This document shows, in pieces, positions 11,701 to 24,435 of a stretch of 64,000 nt of DNA. Under the pieces are notes generated by a model. The model did not search any database. It was not told the origin of the DNA and saw only the letters and a list, made by a program, of their open reading frames with translations. Position numbers and translations under genes: made by a program. The stretch's first letter is position 1. The number at the start of each line of letters is the position of its first letter. The stretch spans positions 30,169,097 through 30,233,096 of the forward strand of contig NC_061772.1 in NCBI RefSeq assembly GCF_022458985.1. The letters run 5' to 3'. Source of the stretch: Mugil cephalus (taxonomy: Eukaryota; Chordata; Actinopteri; Mugiliformes; Mugilidae).

Positions 11701-14700
11701 GAGAGACAACATGTACTGGAGAGGACTCAGCGGAAAAAGGAAAGAAAAGCCGCTTTACGACTAGTACATACAGTCAATGCTTTACGACAGTGGGAGGAGC
11801 TGTGGGTCAGAGGTCAGGGGTCATGGACTAAGGAATGACATTTTTACAATAATAATAATATAAATAAAAACGATATTAAAATAATATCTGACGGCATTCA
11901 ATAAAGGCGGACATTTCTAGCGATCCTGTATAAGAGACCGATATAACAAATAACCATTCATTTTTTTTTTCGAATCTCAAAGTGCCGAATCCTGCAGCAA
12001 AATTGACGTTACATTAAAAACCGAAATAAGACCATTACAAATCTAGTCTAAATGAAATAAAATCAAACCTCTTCATTGCGCAGTGTCACATTGACAGTCG
12101 TCCTCATAGCACGAAATAACTTCCAATTGAAATACATCAGTTTGAAATTCGTTTCGAGCGGCATGAAAATTTGAGAAAAATCGGCAGGCACCAAACAATA
12201 GATTAATTTTCGTGACAGTTTCACATCCACTGTGAGACCGGGTTGGCATTTAACCGCTTCTTTATACAGGATCGCTAGAAATCTCCGCATTTATTGAATG
12301 CCGTCAGATATTATTTTGATATCGTTTTTATTTATATTATTATTATTGTAGAAATGTCATTCTTTAGTCCATGACCCCTGACCTCTGACCCCACCCACCT
12401 CCCTCCTCAGCTCCTCCCACTGTCGTAAAGCATTGACTGCGGGTTTTCCGCTCTTTCTCCTCTGAGTCCTCTCCAGGACATGTTGTCTCTCTGTCCTGCT
12501 AGTGTTTTGTGAGCTAATGCCTTACTTTGCTTACATGAAGCACATCGTTTATATATTAATGCAATGGTTTCGAATGGTTTCAATCATTAAATACAAGAAT
12601 ATGAAAACGATCTAATTTGTGAGTTAAAACTAGCCGTGTCTGGTAACTTTCGTGTAGCTAGCTTAAGTCACCTACGGGTAATCTGCGGTGCCTGCATGAT
12701 ATGCGGTAACACAATGTCTCATTAGGCTGCTTTAAACAAAAACACGTGATCTGCTTATGTGTTTTCAATCAAACCTTTCTGCATAAAAAACAAACCCAGC
12801 TAGAGCACTAAAGATTTGCCTCTGTTCTTCTTGTAGTTGCTGTCAAACCATCTCCTGACCTCTGACCCTGAATCACGTCACCAACCCAAAGGCACTTTTA
12901 AGAGACACATCTCTAGGACCACGCCGTGCCACTTTTACGTTTCACGTGTTTCATGTGTTTGTGTAATGTGCTCAGAACATTGATAATCATTCTGATTATG
13001 TGTGTTGGTTGAAATGAAAATAAAGTTAACTAAATGCATTCCTTTTGTCTTTACTGTCCAGGCTCTCATTTCATTGTGCCTCATATTTGTTTATAATAGT
13101 CTTATATCCACAACACCTCATTTGCACTAATTTACCTAAAGCTGACAAATAACACCTATGATATTAACATTGTGCATATGGGGTAAAGATGCCAGACTCA
13201 GGACTTAGTTCATTGCACCTTTTAATTACTCATAGTAACTTATATCTGTTGATAATAGTGTCATATTCTTGTCACTTCACTTAGCGCTGACAAATAGCAC
13301 TTATGATATTGCATAGCTGTTTATAACAGTGTGCTGTAGGGAGATGTATAGAATTATTATAACTTTATTACATATACTTATAACTACAGATATAAAGCAC
13401 TATAGGCGAAGTCAAAAGTCATTATGCACCACTATGCACATTTAGCAAAGCAAAGTAGTTATGATGCATTATAAAACTAACAAGTGACTAGGCAGATATT
13501 GACATATTTATAATGCACTATTCAGATTAAAATTATAATCATTCATAACCAGTTGTCATAGTGCATCATGAAGTTGGTTATAACGACTTGTGAATATGTA
13601 TAGATGGTAATAATGACCATTATAATGCTTTATAGACACCATATAAAATATTATGAGTGCATTCATAGGGCATTATAAATACAACCTTCATAGAAAGTGT
13701 TACCGAAAAAGTAAATGTATTTGTTCACGTACCTCGTTCTCTTTCCATCTCAGCCTGGAACTGTTCTTCCAACCTCTCTCCGAGCCTCAGCTCCTCCTCG
13801 TTCTGCCTCAGCTGCTGCTCCAGTTCTTCCAGTAGTTCTGGGAGGTTTAGACTCTGACTTGGAACCACAGCAGATGAAATCTTCTGCTCCCATGAGTCCG
13901 ACTCTCTCTCCAAAGCTTGGAGCTGAATCTCCAGGTCCTCTAGTCTCCTTTGTTGCTGCAGAATCTGCTTAAACACATCCTCTTTGTAGGAGTGCGAGGA
14001 AAGAGCCTTCACAGAACTAGGAGGAAGCTCAAGGAAAGAGACCGGAGACGTCTGTGGTTCGGGTGAAGCTCTGGGTGAAGGAGACCAGGCCCCGTTTGGT
14101 TTAGTCCTCCTGGCTATTGTTGAAGGACCCAGATTGAAGGTCAGAGCCTTTTGTGGCAACTTGTGCTTGATGGGCTCTGGTTCTGACGGTATTAGCAGGG
14201 GAAGACGTCTCTTACTGCTTGGTGTGTCTTGTCCCTCACTGAGGCTGGGGCCTGTCCTCCTCAGAATGAACTGGACCTCAGCCGCCAGCTGTCCCAGCTG
14301 AGCCAGATGCTGCAGGGGACAGTCATCTGCAACCAAGTGTCTCTCATTCCCTCGAAGCTTGGAGATGAGAATGTATCGACCTGTCTGACCTGCACAACAA
14401 AGACACGCATTAATATTTTACAGGAAACAGGAAACAGCAGGACGGGCCTTCAGGGGAGCGCTGAGACAAGTCACTGTTATTTTCATTTCTACAGGGGTGC
14501 ACGAAAAACTGTTTGACATTAACATTTAGCAAATAGTGGCCCAGAATGTGGATTAATCTGACCCTGAAAATTACCATTATAAAATATACTTTCTTCATGT
14601 GTGTCTGACTGCATCTTATCATTGAAATGCACACATTGCTATAAAAGAAGAACTCTATTCAGCTCAGATTATCAAATTATCAATTTTTGAAGCCAGTGTC

Positions 14701-14878
14701 TCAAAGATAAAGTAAGAGGAACAGAAATGTTTATGACTTAATAAAACACGTGGACACGAAGGAAAGCAGACATACCGATTGATTGTGCAAGAGCTATGAC
14801 CACGTCCTGACAGGGCGTGTTCAGTGACAGGCCGCACACCACTCTGACCACGCCCTCCACCCACACCTTCAGCTCCAT
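8755..14878 (-). CDS. rassf7: Ras association domain family protein 7 (N-terminal RASSF), four coding exons
   Basis: The coding exons on the minus strand are 14776-14878, 13733-14389, 10145-10437 and 8755-8913. They total 1212 nt, about 403 aa, and all phases agree. The start [17 protein letters not shown] and [12 protein letters not shown] form the N-terminal Ras-association domain typical of RASSF7/8. The middle exon is proline/serine-rich, then Glu/Gln-rich coiled coil, and the last exon has [19 protein letters not shown]-terminal RASSF proteins act in mitosis, cell death and junction or JNK signalling. A splice acceptor just before 14896 shows that a 5' UTR exon lies upstream. The exon-3 donor is ambiguous between 10145 and 10151; both keep the frame. 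The exon-3 acceptor (10438-10439, reading aacaag) is only about 50 bases from the palindromic transposon in the intron. RASSF8 is a less likely identity, mainly because of length. Confidence 0.88.
10039..10091 (+). repeat. Interstitial telomere-like (TTAGGG)n tract
   Basis: An imperfect run of gggtta and ggggttgg units lies in the last rassf7 intron. It is short and degenerate, so it looks like a simple repeat and not a chromosome-fusion scar. Confidence 0.7.
10489..13704. mobile_element. Giant palindromic (foldback-type) DNA transposon in a rassf7 intron
   Basis: The element begins GGTAACACTTTC and ends GAAAGTGTTACC. Its left arm (10489 to about 11931) matches the reverse complement of its right arm (about 12263 to 13704) almost base for base, with centred symmetry and few net indels. 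The arms of about 1.44 kb flank a centre of about 330 bp. An 8-bp direct duplication GAAAAAGT flanks it (10481-10488 and 13705-13712), showing transposition into a single target. Eight-base duplications suit hAT, P or MULE classes. I see no transposase; the only frame in the centre (75 codons, 12063-12290 minus) is unrecognised. Many short motifs such as tataatgc and attataa recur inside the arms. Confidence 0.9.
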
Positions 14879-14896
14879 GGCCCGGCTCTGCCCCAC

Positions 14897-15909
14897 CTGC
14901 AGGGAGGAGGACGGACATGTTAGTAGACTGCACTCATTTCTCACAAATAAGGAAACGTGTGGTAGCATGTGTGATATACGTTGATGTGGTGGATCCTGGA
15001 CAAATGGCATGAGGTTATAATAAGTCCTGCATTCATGATGTAATCAGCAAAATGTTGTTGAATTGTCAAATATAAAGGGATTCATTATGGAAAGAACCCA
15101 TTGAAGGTGTTATTTTATACGTCAGCACAAATGTAACTGGTTAATTATTGCACCAAGTTCAGAGACAATACTGTATGTACAGAACTGAGTGACAGGAAGA
15201 TATATTTGAGTAGCAGCTACAGCTTCAAACACATGTAAATGGAGCATGTGCACTAAAGGCATGCAGCACAAGGATTTAGAATGATAACGTTTCATGAGAC
15301 TTGATTTCAGTAAGTGGAGGAATGTAGCCAGGCTGCCTTTGCCTCAGTGCACCGTAACTCATGACTGCCTGGAATCACAGGTTTTAAGAAGAGAAATGCT
15401 CTAAACAATGTGTGCAATGTGTGCATGTTCTAACTTTGTCACCTCTGTGCTTCAGTCGCTGTTTCAAAAACATATCAGGTGTTGTAATCTGAGAATCATG
15501 TGACCAGAGTCAGACTTGTCCTATCAAAATAAACTGGCTCGATGTCACTCAAATAGATCGCTTGACAATTCTTACCTGTTTACTATGACTGAGTCTCATT
15601 TATTCCTCATTCACTTTACTGCCAGTAATACGGCTATTCCTTCGTCGGCTTTGAGGGTGTATGTTTGGTTAAATAGAAAAGCATTTGTAGGACACATTGT
15701 GGGTGATCTAACAATAAAACACCGCACGTTATACTTCAGAGAAAACAGATCTGGTCACATTAGATATAAAGTTGTTTGTCTCATTGGAAGACATTAACGT
15801 TCTCACCCTGAATGTTGATCTCTAATCTATCTCCTCGATGAAGCATGAAAGCTAAAGAAACACATGTGGAAACTCGTCTCACATCTCCACTTCTAGATGG
15901 ACGAACCAA
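14897..15909. other. Intergenic sequence between rassf7 and the assembly gap
   Basis: This should include the rassf7 promoter and 5' UTR intron. Short reading frames here (for example 15516-15797) show no family resemblance or splice context. The last bases before the gap do not resemble the 3' end of a GVIN gene. Confidence 0.4.
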
Positions 15910-16409
15910 NNNNNNNNNNNNNNNNNNNNNNNNNNNNNNNNNNNNNNNNNNNNNNNNNNNNNNNNNNNNNNNNNNNNNNNNNNNNNNNNNNNNNNNNNNN
16001 NNNNNNNNNNNNNNNNNNNNNNNNNNNNNNNNNNNNNNNNNNNNNNNNNNNNNNNNNNNNNNNNNNNNNNNNNNNNNNNNNNNNNNNNNNNNNNNNNNNN
16101 NNNNNNNNNNNNNNNNNNNNNNNNNNNNNNNNNNNNNNNNNNNNNNNNNNNNNNNNNNNNNNNNNNNNNNNNNNNNNNNNNNNNNNNNNNNNNNNNNNNN
16201 NNNNNNNNNNNNNNNNNNNNNNNNNNNNNNNNNNNNNNNNNNNNNNNNNNNNNNNNNNNNNNNNNNNNNNNNNNNNNNNNNNNNNNNNNNNNNNNNNNNN
16301 NNNNNNNNNNNNNNNNNNNNNNNNNNNNNNNNNNNNNNNNNNNNNNNNNNNNNNNNNNNNNNNNNNNNNNNNNNNNNNNNNNNNNNNNNNNNNNNNNNNN
16401 NNNNNNNNN
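15910..16409. other. Assembly gap (500 N)
   Basis: Exactly 500 N, a conventional placeholder for unknown length. It cuts GVIN copy B. By comparison with copy C, about 1.55 kb of coding sequence should lie in the gap, so the true gap is probably longer than 500 bases. Confidence 0.98.
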
Positions 16410-19400
16410 TTGTTCAGATATATTTTGTTCAGGTAGACCTGACACCTTTTCTGTGGCTTTAGTCCACATCTTCTCAAACTCACATTTGAGTTGTTCAACG
16501 GACGGCGTCTTCTCCTTCTTTTTCTTCTTCTTCTCCTTCTCTCCAGTCACAAATTTCCTTACGTGCTCTTCAATCATTTCTCTGTGTTTCCTCTGAATGT
16601 CCTGTATTTCTTTTGAGCTTTTTCTTAACTCAAGGACATAGTCCAGCTTACTGTGAACTGAACGTTTGATTTCTTTAGCAAGACAACTGACGTTGTTGAT
16701 GAAGTCAGTTTTGTATTTTTCTATGAGATTTGCATGTACGTTTTTTCTTTTGTAGTAGTCCACAACCTTCTGCTTCATTAATTGTTGCTGGACTTCTATT
16801 TTTTCTGAAACTTGCTGTTCTCTTGATTCAACCAGTTCAGTTAAATGTTGAGGTTCAGATTCATTTCCAGCATTGAGAATTTCTACCTCTGCTTCTGTCT
16901 GCCAGGAGAGAATCTCTTTCCTGAACTCCCACTCCCAGTCACTGAACTCTTTACAAAGGTTGTCATAGGCATGAGCCACAAGAGTGTTTCTGAAACTGAA
17001 GATGAAGTTCTCGTATTTGACTGCTTTCCAGAGACTTCTCATCCATTCTAGAAACTCCGGGATCTGTGGGGGCTCAGATCTTCTTTCATCTTTCATTGTC
17101 TCCAGAAGATGTTTCTTGAAATCAGCTACAGCTTCACTGTAACCTATGTTCACTGGAGCCATTGGAGGTGTTCCATACCAGAGTCCTGGGATGTTCCAGT
17201 TGTTTTTATCTATGTCATAGTCCAGTACATCAGTGAAGGCTTTGATAGAAGGTTGCTTTTCCATTTCAGCTGCAATTTGTGTCATTTCATTGAGTTGATC
17301 CAACAGATGTTTTCTTTCTGTCAGACACTTGAAATCAGCTGAAACTGCTGCAACATTCTGATGTACAAAATAACAAATGGGTTTTTTACCAATCTCTTTC
17401 ATTCTCAAGAATGCATGAGCTGTGATTTGCAGGACATCTTTCATTTCAGTTGAGTTCTCCATTGCAATGTTGATGATGGTGACATCACTGAGGCCGATTA
17501 CAAAGGTTGCCAGCTGGTTGTCATGCTCATAACTCTCCTCTAGTTGTGCCATATCAGGAGATTTTAGACCTTCTGTGTCAATGAGAACTATGAAGTCAGA
17601 GTTTAAGTCACTTTTCAAATCCTCTCCAACTTTGAGGAACAGCATATAAGCTCCTCTGGTACATCTGCCACTGCTGACAGGAAACTGTACACCAAACATG
17701 GTGTTGAGGAGTGTTGACTTCCCTGAACTTTGAACTCCTAATACAGTCAGTACCAACAGTCTGCTCTTCTCTCCAACCTTCTTGTGAAGCTCCATCAGCA
17801 CATCTGTCACCCATCTTTCTGCGATGTTGGAAGCATCTCCATCCAAGAGCTCTAAAGGATATCCATCCAACAACAGTTCAGCAGCCAGAGAAGGGAGATG
17901 ATATCTTTCATGATGAGGTTCTTGTAAAAACTCATAGATCAGTCCCATCTCTCTCATGTAATGTTCTACACCTAGAGAACTCTCCACCAAAGCTTGATCC
18001 AACTCTGCTATTTGTTTCACATCTTTCTTCTTGCATTGCTCTTTGAATTTATTTCGCAGTACAAACAGTTTTTTTCTTGAATTGGTATCAAGTTTTAGTT
18101 TCATCCACTTGAGGAAAAAGTCTCTCTTTCTTTTGTCATTTGTTGATAAATTATCAATAAAAGTCTCCATTCCTTTTGATAGTTTGTATTTCTTTTGCTC
18201 ATTCCTAATTTTTTGTTTTTCTTCTTGTAGGTGAGATTTATACTCTTCCAGACTTGAGCCACCAGATTTATTCAGTCTACACTCCTCCTTTTCGAGGTTT
18301 GATAACATTTTCCATTTATCTCCTTGCAGAGGAAGTTGCTGACTCTTGTATTGTGGAATTGATCTGACCCCAATGCCATCAATAATCTCTTTGGCTGCTT
18401 TGTTTTGTTGGTCAGTTTTGTTTTCATCCACAGACAGACCAAGTTCAACAGCTTTTTCAATCATATTTTCTATGCTGGTTGTAGCTTTGACATCTGAGAG
18501 GCATGTATTGATGACTTCGGTTAGTTTCTTTGAAAACTCTGCTCCGTTGCCACAGGATTTTTTAATTATTAAACTGCCCTTGGGTAAACCTAATTTTTCG
18601 ACTGCAGTCTTGACTGACATCATGTCTTCTCTAACACTCCCGTCCTTCTGATTAACTACCAGGAAGAGTTTAGATTTCATATCTTTAACAGAAGTCAGAA
18701 CCTTCAGCTCATTTTCTTCAACTTTGTCCAGGAACACAAAGGTGACAGTTGACACTTGGAGAAGAAAACTGAACTGTTCAAGTGACTCACAAATGTCTCC
18801 TCTCATATTGGCGAAGGTGACAGGCTCTGGAAATATGTCTAGATTCTCTCTCCCTCTGGGAAGATACCAGCAGACCTCTACCAGTCCATTGGATATTTCT
18901 CTTCTAACTCCTCCTCCTTCCATATCTCTGTGTATGAAGATATTGTGATTCTGTTGGCTACGACTGAGAATCTGGTTCATAAACTGAGACTTTGATAAAC
19001 TGCAGTTTTTCAGCCTCACAAAGGAATAGAACGGTAGATCTGCTTGAACAATGTTGTCTTCAACAAAACCTTTTGATTCAGACAAATCATGTGGACGCCA
19101 CTCTTTGACGATGTCTCTCAGAGCCCAAAGCATCAGGCTACACTGACTCTTATTGCCATGAGGCAACAGCAGTGGGACAGAAAACTGGCACATGGACATT
19201 TTGAGAGACATTTCCTGTTGCAAGAAGCTGTCCGCACAAAGGAAGAGAGCTACTATGAGGTCAAGAGGGTTAACATCATTATCAGAGTCATCTGTTGTGT
19301 AAAGGTCCAGATCAAGCAGATCATTTTCTTCCATATCATCATTGTTTGATAATTGTGTACAGTTCCTGCATTCTGCATTGACTTTAAAAAGGCTTCTGAG

Positions 19401-21265
19401 AAACCTCCATGGTATTTCTCCCTCTGATTGTGTAGTTTCATCAGATGTGCTGCTTTTGCTGATCTCCAAGAGAGACTGTAATCTGAGTTTGTTGGGATAA
19501 AGTTTTTCCAGTTCAACTTTGGAGAGAAACTTTGCAAGGGCTATAAAAGAAAAAACAGAGGATCACTTTCAGAAAGACATAACAGGCTGGTTAAGGTTTC
19601 TTTTATGGAATGTACATTTCCACAGTCACATTAAGTCATTAAGGTACACTACAGTGTCAAAAACTCCATTTTAGTGTCAAAGTGTAGTTGAAGGTTACAC
19701 ACATTGTGCAAGTTTGTCCAGTAATTATATTAATGGTTAATTATTGATACTACCTCTATATAACTAGAATGTAAACATTTCTGTTGTTCTGTCACTCTTT
19801 CCATTCTTTTCCTTATCACTCTGATGCACAACAAGCACTCTTTGCAGGATCAGTTGTCACCAAAATCTAAACGCCAATTGTTTTCTCAAAAGACACTGAC
19901 TGGTCTGGACCTCTGTTAATAAACTACACATCATGTGAGAATCCACCTGACCCATACAGGATTTTTCTGACTGACAGAATAATTACAAAGTGTAAAAAAT
20001 TATGCATTTCTTTAGAACGTAAATAATTAAACTTGATGAAATGTCTAGCTAATTATTCAGAAGGAGCCTGAAGAAATTTTTATTTTTTTGGACCTGAGAC
20101 TTTCAACTACAAAAAAAATCCCAAAGAAAGAGAAAAAATCTATATCAATCAATGCTAATTCCCTACTGAACAAAATCAGGTTTTAACAATAAAGATAGAT
20201 GACTTTATTTTGTGTTTTAAAGCCTTCAAGTTTTTAAAATTCCAGCAGTTAACAAAAATGGTAATTCTGGGGATGTTGGAGAGCAACTATTGCAGTTGGA
20301 TGCATATTTAGCCACTGACTGCAAAGCCGCAGTAAAATTTTATTGTAAATTTCTTAATTTCAGCACTTTTGACTGAGTCAGGGGTCAGGTGACAGGATCA
20401 TCACTAATTGAAGCTTTGAGGTTTCAATGACACAGTGACGACTACTTAACAATAATATAGAATCCAATGTCCCTTTATTGGTTCACATTTGTATGGGACT
20501 TCATTTTCCATGCACACTCCAGTTTGACTGCACTAAATGACTATGTGATTTAATTAATATTTATTGAATAACATGTTTCTGTGTTTCTTATTTGGCACAT
20601 TGCATTGTATATTCTTCACTAATTATTCAATGGTGCTACTACATTTATGAGATGTGCTCTACAAATACAGACTGATGTCATTTTTTACCTGGGACAGGGG
20701 CAAGTTCAAATTCTATCTAACTATGTAACTAATTGCATCCTGACAATACAGTCTTGACTTGTGTCCCCAAGAAGTTTCAACACCATTCCCACCTTGATAC
20801 TGGAGGCTCCTTGAACTCGTAATTGGACTCTGCTCCACACTGCTGAAACTCTGAACATACTTTCATTTTTTTTTACTGCACTGATATTTTGCACTGTTAA
20901 ACATTTTTTCACTATGATGTATGCCATCCTGTCCATATACATTGCTGCTGCACTTTATATTGTATGTTGTCTTATTTTATTTGTAATTTTATTACATTGT
21001 CCTGAGCCGTATGCAACAAAATTTCATTCTGTATACACCTTGGGCATACAAAATGACAATAAAGTTAGTCTAAGTCTAAGTCCTTCAAACAATGGCTTTG
21101 TTATGTATGTATTGTACTAGTTTTGTGTGTGGTATGTATGTTCCCTGCAGTATAATTAAACAACTAAAACAAATATTGAGGGTGTTGTTTCAGTATGTAC
21201 TGAGTATATGAGAATTTACCTGTAGTGTCCATTGTAGATGTGGTCACATCTATGGATTTATTCAT
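16410..21265 (-). CDS. gvin1-like: GVIN copy B: very large GTPase-like gene, 3' end in gap (partial)
   Basis: There are two coding exons on the minus strand. Exon 21220-21265 (46 nt) encodes MNKSIDVTTSTMDTT plus one base and ends at a gtaaat donor. It joins in phase 1 to the large exon starting at 19540 after a ttttatag acceptor. The large exon reads ALAKFLSKVELEKLYPNKL, keeps the P-loop GVQSSGKST and the DTEG switch, and is open to the gap, giving about 1059 residues. A 'cacag' directly before the ATG suggests that the start exon also has an acceptor and that a 5' UTR exon lies further upstream. The C-terminal part with the Cys/His cluster is missing because of the N run, not because of a visible mutation. 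The family role is as described for copy A. Confidence 0.87.
20860..21085 (+). mobile_element. Non-LTR retrotransposon 3' tail (L2-type)
   Basis: The sequence runs through gcactttatattgtatgttg and ends in caataaagttagtctaagtctaag-like repeats. This is the usual 3' end of fish L2-class LINEs and their SINEs. It lies in the intron of GVIN copy B. No reverse-transcriptase frame remains. Confidence 0.55.
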
Positions 21266-21702
21266 CTGTGCTACAAAGACAAAAATAAATATTGTGATTT
21301 TATAGTGAAATAAAAACAATAAAAAAAGATCTTTCTATTTGTATTACTTTTTGGTTGATCTGTAAGAAAATGAACATTCTCATAACACTGACTCTTGATT
21401 TAATGGAATGTCTTATGAAAATGAAAGCTGCAGTTAATGTGTATGTTCACCTTATTGTATGTTCACCTTGCACATATACATATATATATATATGCAGGTA
21501 TGTACCTCTTTGGTATGAAATCCAAAACAAACACACAGGACTAATATTTCAGTTTCATGTGATTGATTGGATTATGTTATTCTATCTACTTTTGGGACCC
21601 AGGAAAGTGCTTTTTTGCGCAAACAGAAAATTCTAAGGGATGCAAATACCTTTAAGCAGCATTATATCTGCAGCCAATGTGCAAATGCACTGGTATTGAC
21701 AT

Positions 21703-21750
<48 letters not shown>
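21703..21750 (+). repeat. (CA)n microsatellite
   Basis: An uninterrupted run of ac dinucleotides. It leads directly into the gaggacactcattg repeat that follows. Confidence 0.95.
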
Positions 21751-21754
<4 letters not shown>

Positions 21755-22235
21755 TTGTATGGCCATCTTTGTGAGGACACTCATTGGCATAATGCATTCC
21801 CTAGCCCCTTACCCTAACCCTAACCATCTCAACTAAATGCCTAATTCTAACACTAACACTAACCCTAACCATAACCTAATTGTAACCTTAACTCTAAAAC
21901 AGAGTTTTAACCTTCAAAACAGCCAAAAAGTGAGGCTAAAAAACTGAAGACCGGCCAAAATGTCCTCACTTTACACAAATGTCCTCAATCTGATGGTATA
22001 AAACTTAAACTGGTTTTCAGAAAGATAGCTGTACAAGAACACACACACACACACACACACACACACAGCTATTTTACAGCTACTTTAGTGAGGACATTCA
22101 TTGACATAACACTTTCCCCAGCCCCTACCCTAACCCCAACCATCTCAGCAAAGTGCCTAACGCTAACCTAATTGTAACCTTTATCCTAAAATCAACTCCT
22201 AAGTCTCAAATAGCCTCATAAAGAAATGAGGATTT
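21751..22235. repeat. Two tandem copies of a fish CA-linked repeat with ccctaacc runs
   Basis: The unit 'gaggaca ctcattg(a/g)cataa', then cccctaccctaacc-type runs and 'gtcctcac', occurs twice (21760-22010 and 22080-22235). The copies are separated by a second (CA)n tract at 22040-22068. This looks like a common dispersed fish repeat; I see no coding capacity. Confidence 0.6.
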
Positions 22236-22554
22236 CATGAAGATTGCTGTACAGGAGAACACAAATATGCATTCCAAAGTCAAAACTCAATACAAAATGA
22301 TTCTACAGTATGACCAGTGTATATAACTACTGAACTCAAACCAGTTCATAAAGCAATCAAATCAACTCTTAACCAATGCAGTGATTTTGAAACCAGTGTA
22401 TTGTGTACCTACCCTCTGGTCCTCGTCAGCACACAAGCAGCTACATTCTGTAGTAACTACAGTCGCTCTGACAGTCGCTCTGCACATTTCTATGTGTATT
22501 ATAATAAGTCTTAAGTAAATATACTGGTGCCACTCATGAGACAACATTTCTATT

Positions 22555-22990
22555 TTGTGTCAGACAATATGTAGAAAGAAATATTCATATTGTCATCATT
22601 TTAATTCAGTTTTTTGTTTAAGGCAAATCCCAATTCTAAAAGATTGATACAAAGAACAATACGCCACCCTCTAAAATGTAGCTGAGTAGAAAAAAACTGT
22701 CAAGTACTGGGCAGTTCTTTTAAAATTCAATCAACAGATTACAGCCTATAGTCGCCAAGTAAAATATTAAATAGAATAAATATCTGAGATTGATAGAAGT
22801 TCAAATGCTAAAAACTGTACCTTTGCATGAAGAACATGATGCGCATAATAGGCATAGAGATTGAACATGAACGCAGACAGTAACGACGTGAAATAAACCA
22901 GAGAGAGAACAAAATGTTGACAGAGTGAGACCAAAAGTAAAAACAAGGAACCAGTCACATGAACAAGTCAAACCCCGATTTGCTGTGTCA
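22555..22990 (-). repeat. GVIN upstream block, copy 1 (5' of GVIN B)
   Basis: This roughly 400-bp block recurs near 26215-26490, 35480-35890, 38000-38290 and 48640-49090. It contains 'gtgtcagacaat' at one end and, read on the minus strand, a conserved stretch ending in CATGCAAAG|GTACAG, a good splice donor here. It lies about 1.5 kb upstream of the GVIN B start exon. Open frames through it differ between copies, so it is more likely a 5' UTR exon or promoter region than coding sequence. Confidence 0.55.
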
Positions 22991-23282
22991 CACAGCATCT
23001 AAAGACTGTTTTAAAAAAAAAAATTCAGCCATCGTTCATCGTTCTGATTTTTGTGCCAATGCAGATGGAAACCCTTTTTAGTATCAGACAAAGTTACATG
23101 ATGAGTAATCCATGATTATGATCTATTGAGATTGATAGTTTTAACAACAACATGTCGCTGTGTGTCTGAGCAAGACACTGAACCTCACAAGGCTTTGGAT
23201 GTTTGTAGGGAAATAATGTGTCTCCCTTTAGCAGATCCTAAATGAGAAGAGACTTTAGAAAACATGTTCATTAAATGACAAC

Positions 23283-23393
23283 CTTTTCATTTCTGGTTTT
23301 CCTCCATCTGAGTTTTCAGCTTTAAATTCCTCAATGTGGTCACTGTCCATAGAAACACAGCTGTGAGAGTCTGGTCTCTGCTGCTGCTCTAAG
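23283..23393 (-). pseudogene. Orphan NLR N-terminal exon (N2-type) beside GVIN B
   Basis: On the minus strand the exon reads [19 protein letters not shown] and continues through KPEMK. It has an intact acceptor (ttgaag) and donor (AAAAG|GT) and the same 2-phase as exons 60246-60368 of the complete NLR gene. No FISNA/NACHT exon follows: similarity to the NLR intron stops near 22995, where the GVIN upstream block begins. The NLR copy was therefore truncated by rearrangement. Confidence 0.8.
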
Positions 23394-24402
23394 CTTCAAC
23401 ACAATTCAAAGTTGTGTTAAATTTTTTAAATTCCTATTGAACTAAAAATAATAGTAAAATAATAGATTTCTAATATTTTTTGCTTTGAATTTAAGCAATT
23501 TGAACACTGGAGGATGTTAGAATTTATTTTTTTTTTTTAAAGAAGTAACTCACTGGACATTAAAGAAATGAAAAGTCTCCTTGAAAGAGTAACATATTTC
23601 ATCTGATTGTAGTGGTATGAGGCACCACTGTCTTGAATACTTCCGGTTCACCCTGCCCTCTCTGGCCAATCATTAGTCACACAGAGAGGATAAAAGTAGG
23701 AGAGGTTTCTCCCCCCTGTCCTCTCGCTTCCTGCCTCGTCGGCCCGCCCACTTCCAGGTTGTCCCCGCTGCTCACCGCATCGGACAGGTAGGCACGCATT
23801 AGCATGCCGGTAAAAGTCCACACTTGTTAGTGTCAGTTAATTCAAACATAACCTTTCCGATAGATCCGGCATCCTTGACGCGGTCCTGGCAGGGCACTGG
23901 GGTCGCTATCACTGGCGTTTAGGTGAGTTGCGGTGTGCTGCTGCTGCTAATTGTCTTGGCCAGGTGTTGAGCCTCCTCCTTTCTCCACTCCTCTCCCTCT
24001 AACAGTGCTGGTTGTTGGTGTTGTGGTGGCTGTCCCCCGCCGCTACGTCGACCCTCTTCACCCCTCTCCCTTTTTTTTGGTAGAGACCGAAACCGACCGG
24101 ATAAAAGGCCGGTAGTTTGGACGCCAAGCAGAGTAAGACTGGTACTGAATAATTCCGGCTCATTAGCCACGGCTGCCTCGCCCCTTCGCTACTGCTACCT
24201 TGCTACTGCTACTTCGCTGCTCCTGTTAATTCGCTGCTCCTGACTTCGGGTTCTTGACGGCCGTTTTGGGTCGACCTGCTTCGCGCTGCTGGCCCGGGTT
24301 TTCTGCTGCTATTGCACGTGTGGCGGTGCGCGTTCGTGGGTGTGTGGCTACCGCTTGTGCTGGACATTACGAGCCCAGTCCGGACCCTCAGCCCCTAGTT
24401 TA

Positions 24403-24404
24403 GA

Positions 24405-24435
<31 letters not shown>

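Noticed and set aside
10102-14516. Plus-strand frames over rassf7 exons (10102-10308, 13715-13972, 14229-14516)
   Set aside because: They are shadows of the minus-strand rassf7 exons, which have the domain match and splice phases.
15845-16498. Several long reading frames running through 15910-16409
   Set aside because: They consist almost wholly of N and have no biological meaning.
22767-22998. Possible small membrane protein in the GVIN upstream block (hydrophobic frame ending HAKVQFL)
   Set aside because: The frame shifts between the copies of the block, so the DNA is conserved but not the protein; a 5' UTR exon fits better.
21220-23393. Chimeric transcript joining the orphan NLR exon 23283-23393 to the GVIN B start exon in frame
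   Set aside because: The NLR exon ends in phase 2, and joining it to the base before the GVIN ATG creates an immediate TGA. A non-coding leader role is not excluded.
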